This document shows positions 57,081 through 64,000 of a stretch of DNA of 64,000 bases, piece by piece. Location: NCBI GenBank assembly GCA_023512835.1, contig CM042088.1, positions 37,108,664-37,172,663 on the forward strand. The letters run 5' to 3'. The DNA is from Taxillus chinensis (taxonomy: Eukaryota; Streptophyta; Magnoliopsida; Santalales; Loranthaceae). The notes under the pieces were generated by a model that had not been told where the DNA came from, ran no database searches, and saw only the letters and a program-made list of their open reading frames with translations. The position numbers and the translations under genes were made by a program. The first letter of the stretch is position 1; each line of letters starts with the position of its first letter.

Positions 57081-60000
57081 CACGAGGGAGGACTTTTGCC
57101 CTCACCAGCAGAGAGGCAAAGGTTCCACTAGTGGACGAGGCAGGAGCAGGGCCTTCAGTGGTGAGAGGTACCATCATCATTTCTCATACTATTTGTTCAG
57201 TTTTGATTGATACTGGTGCTACCCATTCTTTTATTTCGTATGCTACGGTGGTTGGATTAGAGTTAGACCAAGAGACAGTGAGTCAGTCTCTGATGATTGC
57301 TTCACCTTTAGGTGGAATTGTGATACTTGAGAGTATCCGTCGTGCTTGTCAGGTAACACTTGGGGGTGTTAACCTGATGTGTGATTTGTATGTCATGGAG
57401 TTAGATGATTTTGATGTTATCCTGGGTATGGACTGGTTGGTCTCCGTGGAGGCCAAGATTGATTGTTTTTGACGGCGTGTGACGTTCCTCACACCAGGGG
57501 GCACGCGAGGTGTCTTTGTGGGTGAGTGGACCGAGGAGGCATGCAGGTTGGGACCTTTGAGGCATGAGTGGGGTGATGTGACCCACCAGTTAGCCAGTTT
57601 GACATTGGTTGACAAGAGGAGAGAGGGAAAGGCTATTTTGCCACCCATTGTAGATCAGTTCCCGGATGTGTTTTCCGAGGACTTGGTCAGTTTGCCACCC
57701 GTAAGGGAGGTAGAGTTTTCGATCGAGTTGTTGCCAGGGACAACACCGATCGGGTTAGCGGCCTACAGGATGGCACCGACGGAGCTTAGAGAGCTCAAGA
57801 GATAGATAGATGACCTATTGGCGCGAGGCTTTATCAGGCGGAGTAGCTCACCAGGTGGGGCGCTCCAGTGTTGTTCGCAAAAAGGCGGATGGTTCACTTC
57901 GGCTATGTATAGACTACGGAAGGTGAACCAGGTGTCGTGAAGAACAGGTATCCATTGCCGAGGATCGATGACCTGTTCGATCGGTTTCGAGGTGCGAGAT
58001 GGTTTTCCAAGATAGACTTGAGATCCGGATACCATCAAGCGAGGGTTGGGGAGGCGAGATATCCCTAAAACCGCTTTCGGTTGTCGTTATGGGCATTATG
58101 AGTGGCTTGTGATGCCGTTTGGGCTCACGAATGCTCTAGCGGTGTTTATGGGATTGATGAACCAGGTGTTTGCTCCATATTTAGATATGTTTGTTGTGGT
58201 GTTCATCGACGATATTTTGGTCTATTCGGCGACCAAGAGGGAGCATGAGGAGCATTTGCGGGTTGTGTTGCAGACCTTGCGAGAGCATCGGTTGTACGCG
58301 AAGTTCACAAAATGTGACTTCGGGTTGCAACAGTGCACTTCTTAGGGCATGTAGTGTCTTCGGAGGGTATCACGGTGGATCCCAGGAAGATTGAGGCGAT
58401 CATGTCGTGGAAGAGGCCCACGAATGTGTTTGAGATTCGTAGCTTCCTTGGTTTGGAGGCTATTATCGGAGGTTCGTGGAGGATTTTTCCCGATTGGCGG
58501 CTCCTATGACACACTTGACTAGGAAGGGAGTTCCTTTCATTTGGTCCGATGCGTGTGAGAGTGCTTTCATGGAGCCGAAGGCACGATTGACCTCAAGACC
58601 TATCTTGATTCTTCCACAGGAGGGTGTGCCTTTCGAGGTGTATTGTGATGCTTCCAGGATGGGACTTGGTTGTGTGTTGATGCGGACTCGGCAGGTGATT
58701 GCTTATGGGTCTAGGCGATTGAGACCACATGAGCGAGCTATCCCACGCATGATTTGGAGTTGGGCTGCAGATGATCTTTGCACTTAAAAGTGGCAAGCAT
58801 TATCTCCTTGGGGAGAAGTTTGTGGTATATACGGACCACAAGAGCTTGCGAGATATCTTCTCGGCGAGACCTGAACCTTAGGCGAGGCGGTGGGTGGAGT
58901 ACTGCAGCAGTTTCAGTTTGATATGATGTATACCCCCGGGAAGGGTAACGTGGTGGCAGATGCTCTGAGTAGGAAGAGCAGGGCCGTGGTGGCCCATTGT
59001 GCCATTAAGGAATGGGAGATGATGGGTCAGTTGGCAGCCATGAGGTTGCAGATGGTGACCAGCGAGGGGCAAGGGACCCTCAGTGTTGTCGTCGCAGTCC
59101 CTGAGTTACAGCGTAGGATCATAGAGGATCAGTTGGGGGACATTGATTGTGAGGTCATCAGGGACAGGATTCAGACCGGGCAGGCACCTTTCGATTGGAC
59201 CGAGGATGCAGAGCATGTCGCTGCGGTATAGGGGTCGCCTGATAGTTCCCACTTCTCTTCAGGAGGAGGTTCTTCGGGAATTTCACCAGTCGAGGTTAAC
59301 TGTACATCCTGGTGGGACCAAGATGTACCATGCCGTGAGGGGGCGTTTTGGTGGCCAGGCCTGAAGAAGGCCGTTGCTGATTTTGTGAGGAGGTGTTTGA
59401 CGTCGGCCAGGTCAAGGCAGAGCACCTGAGATCAACTGGTGAGTTGCAGTCATTGCCAGTGCCAGAGTGGAAATGGGATCACGTGACCATGGATTTTGTC
59501 ATTGGACTTCCTCGTTCTAGGGGACACGACACTATATGGGTTATTGTGGACCGGTTGACCAAATCGGCGCATTTTATTCCGATTCGAGAGACAGACCCAG
59601 TGAGGACTTTGGGACGAGGTATATTGATGTTATTGTGCGGTTGCATGGAGTCCCATTGTCTATTGTATCCGATCGGGATGCGAGGTTCACATCTCGTTTT
59701 GGAGATAGTTGCGGCGAGCCTTGGGTACTAGGGTGAACCTCAGGTATGGCGTTTCACCCGCAGAGACGGATGGTCGATCGGAGCGGACGATTCGGACGCT
59801 CGAGGATATGTTGCGTGCCTATGTCCTAGATTTTGGAGGTTGTTAGGAGACTCACCTTCCTTTGGTGGAGTTCTCTTACAACAACGATTATCAGGCCACG
59901 ATTGGGATGGCTCCATATGAGGCGCCGTATGGGCGGCCTTGTAGATCACCCTTGTGTTGGGCACAGACGGAGAGAGACAGCGGTTCTCGGTCCCGATATG

Positions 60001-60538
60001 GTTCGAGAAACCACGGAGATAGTGCGGTTGATTAGACAGCGTATGCGATAAAGACAAAGTAGGCGAAGTCCTACGCAGACCGGAGGCGTCGACCCTTGCA
60101 GTTTGAGGTGGGTGACCGTGTATTTTTGCGGGTTTCACCGCGTCGAGGGCATCGGAGGTTTGGACGTGGATCCAAACTTTCCCCTCGTTTTGTGGGGCCA
60201 TTTGAGATTGTTGCCACCGTGGGCGCAGTGGCTTACCGATTAGCTTTGCCACCGGAGTTGGCGCGAGTACATGATGTGTTTCATATGTCTCAGTTGAGAC
60301 GGTATCACCCAGATCCTTCTCATGTGTTGGACTATCGCGAGATCGACTTGGCTGACGATGGTGCTGTTGTTGAGATGCCGGCACAGATTTTGGACAGGCG
60401 GGACCAGGTCTTGCGGGGCAAGACGATCCCACTAGTTCGGGTGTTATGGCGACACCGAGGCATGGAGGAGCAGACTTGGGAGAAAGAGAGCCAGATGCGG
60501 GTTCTTCATCCTGAGCTGTTCGAGGACGATCAGTCCTA
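57081..60538 (+). pseudogene. Pol of gypsy element B: protease, RT, RNase H, integrase, chromodomain
   Basis: Protease DTGATHSF is at 57209. RT runs about 57740-58330 with MPFGLTNA and FIDDILVYS (58202). RNase H has CDASRMGLG (58646) and YTDHKSL (about 58837). The integrase zinc finger lies around 59270-59420 (HPGGTKMYH ... CGQVKAEH), and the catalytic core has [22 protein letters not shown] and the DGRSERTIRTLEDML region (59530-59830). C-terminal GPFEIVATVGAVAYRL leads to a chromodomain-like end at about 60370-60535 (DRRDQVLRGKTIPLVRVLW). Many single-base gaps and stops at 57470, 57804 and 59230 break the frame. The chromodomain and motif order place it among Tekay/Del chromoviruses, which integrate into heterochromatin. 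Confidence 0.92.
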
Positions 60539-60550
60539 AGGTGGGGAGGA
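60538..60550 (+). promoter_or_regulatory. Polypurine tract of gypsy element B
   Basis: The run aaggtggggagga lies directly before the 3' LTR start TGTAAAG. It is where plus-strand synthesis starts in LTR elements. The same tract is at 53079-53091 before the middle LTR. Confidence 0.85.
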
Positions 60551-62785
60551 TGTAAAGACTCGTATTTGGGTAGTCTTGAGAGATAGTCATTCTATGGGAA
60601 TGTAACTATCTGGACAGTAGTGTAGCCGTCAATGTGAGCATTTTGACTGTACTTGGGCCCGATTCCGAGTCGGGGCCCCGTTTGACCCGATTGTTGACTT
60701 TTCGGGGTTTATTGGTTGACTTTGCGTTTGAGCGGTCATTTGAGTGTAATAATATCTGTTTAGTGTTGTGCTCGTCATTTCGAGCGTTTTGACTGTAGTT
60801 TGACTCAATTTGGAGTTCGGGACCTTGGAGGTCAATTATTGACTGGGTCAATGGTTGACTAGGTCAGTTGACTGGCATATAAATATAAATAGGGGGAAAG
60901 AGAGCTTCCATGTTACGTTTTAGCGTTTGTGCGTTTGAGAGAGAGAGAGAGAGCTTGAGAGAGCTTGGAGGCCTTGGCGATTTGGGGCGTTTTGAGCTCG
61001 TTCGAACATCAAGAATCATTCCAGGTAGGTGTTCCATTGATTCTTCACCCTTTTCTTGCTGTTTTTTGGATTAACATGTAAGAATTTGATGAAATCATGC
61101 AAATTCGTGTTGAACCCTATAATTTGGGGAAAAACTATTTTTGGGTTGAATCTTGTATTTAAAATGCGTTCTGAGGGGTAAGACGTGATTTAAAACCTAA
61201 TATATAGTCTTAGGTATGAGTTTTATGAGATTCTGAAAGGTCTGGAGGTTTCTGGGTTGAATCCAGACGAGAAACAGGTGAAAAACGATGATGAACAGTA
61301 ACTGTCGTGAACTGGGTAGAGAAACGACCGATGAGATCGACTGGAAATTGGAAATTTCGAATGTGCGATTCGAAGGTTCGAAGGTAGGTTTGATGTAGTG
61401 TAATTTCGAGTGTCGAATGTGCAATTTTCGAGTATCGTTTCGAAGGTTCGAAGGTACTTGAAGGGAGTTTCGAAGGCAGTTCATGGGTACTTCGAAGGTA
61501 GTTTTCGAAGGTAGTTCGAGTGTAGGTTTGAGGGTCGAAGGCGATCCGAAAAGAGATTCGAAAATACTGATTCGAAATATAGTAAAAGCGATTCGAAAAT
61601 GTAGTTTCATTGGCGATTCGAAATACGGTTTGATCGGATGGACCTATTTACATTGCAACCTATACAAGTATATACTTAAGTTACAATGTAAATAACGAAA
61701 TACCCCCCATTTGGATTCAAAGAAAAATACTAGAAAAATTAATTCCCACTATTTCAAAATGTGAAAATTGGGATTTAGTGTAAAATCTCGGAAAAACCCA
61801 AAAGTTCGTAGTGGTGAGTTTTTGGAAAGTGGGGTTAGACATCTCGGAAAAATCCCAAAAAATCAGATTATCTTATTTATAATAAGGGAACCCAATGCCT
61901 GGGGCTTTTAATTTCAAGAAAATAGCTGCTATGAGTACTTCCTTCATAAATCGGGGGTTGAGGATTTACTTGTGAAGACCGGCTACAATTCTAAAGGAAA
62001 TGTTGAGAATGATATGCTATACTAATGTTAGTATGTTGTGAGGTATTGGGGCATGGACTCCGTGACTTGTTTGGGTTCTCACCGTGATGCACCGATGGTC
62101 TTTATGTGGTTAACGTGGCGGCATATGAACCGATGGCAGCTTGTGTGGCGATCGTGGCCGGGCATATCATGCGTGGACAAGGCTAAGGCCTGAGTTGAGC
62201 CGTTGAGCTCGTGGAGCTAGGGCCGAGTGCCCTGAGTGGGATCCCATGGAGGATCGTGGACAAGTTGTCCTGATATTTGTTGTAGGCCGAGTCCGATGTT
62301 TGTGCACACTACACGGTGCACGAGTACACCGAGCATATAGTATAGACTTATATATGTTGCATGATGTGGAGTGTTAGGGTCACCTAGCGAGCTTGCCGCT
62401 CACCCCTACTTGTTGTTTACCCTTTTAGGTGTGACCCGAGACTAGTGGAGGACTTTCTTCCAGGAGGACGCCCACTACTCGATGTATGATACGTTATATT
62501 CTGTATTGTTTTATGTGATATCCCGGACATGGGTCCGTGGACGATTGTATTTGTATCCTGTATGATGTGATGTCTGTATGACTGTTTGACTCTTTGTATG
62601 CATGATGATATATGGGAAAGTACAGGATTACCCTTGGTGTATGACTGTACAGGGTTGCATATTTGAGACAGCACCCGCAGTGTAGTCTCTATTGATGCTA
62701 GTCACCAACCCCTTGACCTTTCGGGTGCAGGCAAGGGGAAGTCATGTACCCGGTTCCGGGTTCCCTGGAATTCGGGGGCGTGACA
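60551..62785 (+). mobile_element. Gypsy element B, 3' LTR (2235 bp)
   Basis: It pairs with 53092-55346 and ends GGGGGCGTGACA. The right flank AGGAC does not match TTATC before 52879, so the outermost ends share no target duplication. That agrees with rearrangement of this locus. Confidence 0.93.
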
Positions 62786-62985
62786 AGGACCTTCCCTGAG
62801 GTATGACTTATGTTTTATACATTTGTTTTACATATGTTGTTTGAGATGCGGTTTAGCTTGTTGTGGTTGGATTTTGTCATCCCTTTTGGCTTGTTGTGAG
62901 TTGCATTGCACATGTGTGATCAGTGATCATGTTTTATGTTTTGTTGTTGGGACATTGAGCTTGAATTTTGCTACGTCCTTTGTGT
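62786..62985. other. Short unassigned stretch between gypsy LTRs
   Basis: A T- and G-rich sequence (aggaccttccctgaggtatg...) that matches neither an LTR nor the copy 2 flank. No frame or element end is recognised. Confidence 0.35.
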
Positions 62986-64000
62986 AGTCGTCGATGTGGG
63001 CATTTTCGCTATACCTGGGCCCGATTCCGAGTTGGGGCCCCATTTGACCCCGATTGTTGACTTTTCGGGGTTTATTAGTTGACTTTGCGTTTGGGCGATC
63101 ATTTGGGCGTAATAATATCTTCTTAGTGTTGTGCTCGTCATTTCGAGCGTTTTGACTGTAATTTGACTCAATTTGGAGTTCGGAACCTTGGAGGTCAATT
63201 ATTGACTAGGTTAATGATTGACTAGGTCAGTTATTGGTCAATGACTGGTAGAAATATAAATAGCAGGAAAAAAGAAGAAGCTTTCACTTTACGCTATCAC
63301 GTTTGTGTGTTGGAGAGAGAGAGAGAGAGAGAGACAGAGAGAGTGGAGCTTGGTGCGTTGGCGATTTTGGGCGATTTGGGTTCATGGAGCTCAAAGAATC
63401 ACTCCAAGTAGGTGTTCTTGAACTTTTTATCTTGATTTTATCCTTGGTATGCACGAATTTGTCATGATTTATGAAATTAAGCATTACCCTAGGTTTTGGG
63501 GAAATCTAATTTTGGGTTAGATCTAATGGTTTAGCATAAGATCTGTAGTTAAGAACTGTTTTATATCAGTTTTAATATGTGTTTCTGTGATCTGGGCCTG
63601 TTTAATTGCATATTTCTTGAGAGTTGAGAAGTCAACCATGAAAATCTGGATTTAGATCAAGATTTCTAGAAATATGAAATTTAGTGCGTGTTTCTGCTGT
63701 TATCTGTGCGATTTAGAGGTGTTCTGGACGCATTTTGAGGTAGATATCGTAGTCTGTTCCGTAGAATGCGTGTTTGTGCGCGTCTGGGGGTTGTTGGGTT
63801 GATTCCAGACGAAGAATAGGAAAAAAACGACGATGAACAGTACCCTGGGCGAATTACTGGGTCGAAATAACGAAGATCCGAAGTTCTGGGTCGAAGGGTC
63901 GAAGATCCAGGGTCGTAGGGTCGTAGTTCGTAGACCCATAGTTCGTAGCTCGAAAGTTCGTAGTTCATAGACCCGTAGTTCGTAGCTCGAAGGTTCGTAG
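62986..64000 (+). mobile_element. A-type gypsy LTR, 5'-truncated, running off the window
   Basis: It starts at LTR position of about 95 (gtagtcgtcgatgtg). It follows the A-type LTR of 12963-15307, including ctttacgctatcacg, (GA)n at 63313-63342, gattccagacgaagaa, and the start of the GTTCGTAG/GACCC repeats at 63915-64000. Confidence 0.88.

Noticed and set aside
62781..62790. Target duplication for element B at its outer ends
   Set aside because: AGGAC on the right does not match TTATC on the left; the element is rearranged.

Overview
The window is nuclear DNA from a flowering plant. The evidence is a Tekay/Del-type Ty3/gypsy chromovirus, copia remnants, a hAT transposon with a spliced BED-type transposase, a TRIM element with a tRNA-iMet-type primer site, a Mutator-type MITE, and an intron-containing plant-type ALKBH2 (AlkB DNA dioxygenase) gene. 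I found no intact protein-coding gene. Almost everything is repeat-derived, in layers of nested insertion, and the one recognisable host gene is broken. The species cannot be read from this sequence.

Layout. (1) 1-12815 is copy 1 of a large duplicated block: inverted ~1 kb arms (35-950 and 5213-6217) flank a body with fragments of ALKBH2 and of an unrecognised acidic-protein gene. A 5.5 kb insertion (6278-11809) sits just outside the right arm. It is a giant solo LTR with a 5-bp target duplication, and it contains a reverse-oriented gypsy solo LTR. A MULE-type MITE follows. (2) 12963-21076 is gypsy element A: 5'-truncated LTR, gag split by a complete TRIM, protease, RT and RNase H, integrase deleted, truncated 3' LTR. 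(3) 21077-28064 is a piece of the arm repeat split by a 6.7 kb hAT element, which itself holds a gypsy solo LTR. (4) 28065-32303 holds a copia 3' end with LTR, a gypsy LTR fragment, and a candidate 2 kb TIR element containing a TRIM solo LTR. (5) 33570-38350 is the ALKBH2 locus (minus strand) and upstream sequence that looks like the source of the captured fragments. (6) 38350-42690 is AT-rich and mostly unassigned. (7) 42690-45534 is a third arm-bearing element with a copia protease-integrase fragment between its arms. (8) 45598-52878 is copy 2 of the duplicated block, without the giant LTR, so it supplies the empty site. (9) 52879-62785 is gypsy element B: two ~2.2 kb LTRs around gag-pol with chromodomain, preceded by a second partial LTR and pol tail. 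(10) 62986-64000 is another gypsy LTR running off the window.

The most interesting feature is the arm-bearing family. Long inverted arms, each carrying a TATA-like box and a possible first exon, enclose genomic (intron-containing) pieces of ALKBH2 and a neighbouring locus. In copy 1 the ALKBH2 exon 3 region has been duplicated in inverted orientation, making a ~365 bp stem around a 114 nt loop. Head-to-tail adjacency of copies 3 and 2 makes a ~1 kb palindrome around 45535-45630. The captured exon 3 copies are intact, while the source-like ALKBH2 locus has lost 25 nt plus 1 nt from that exon.
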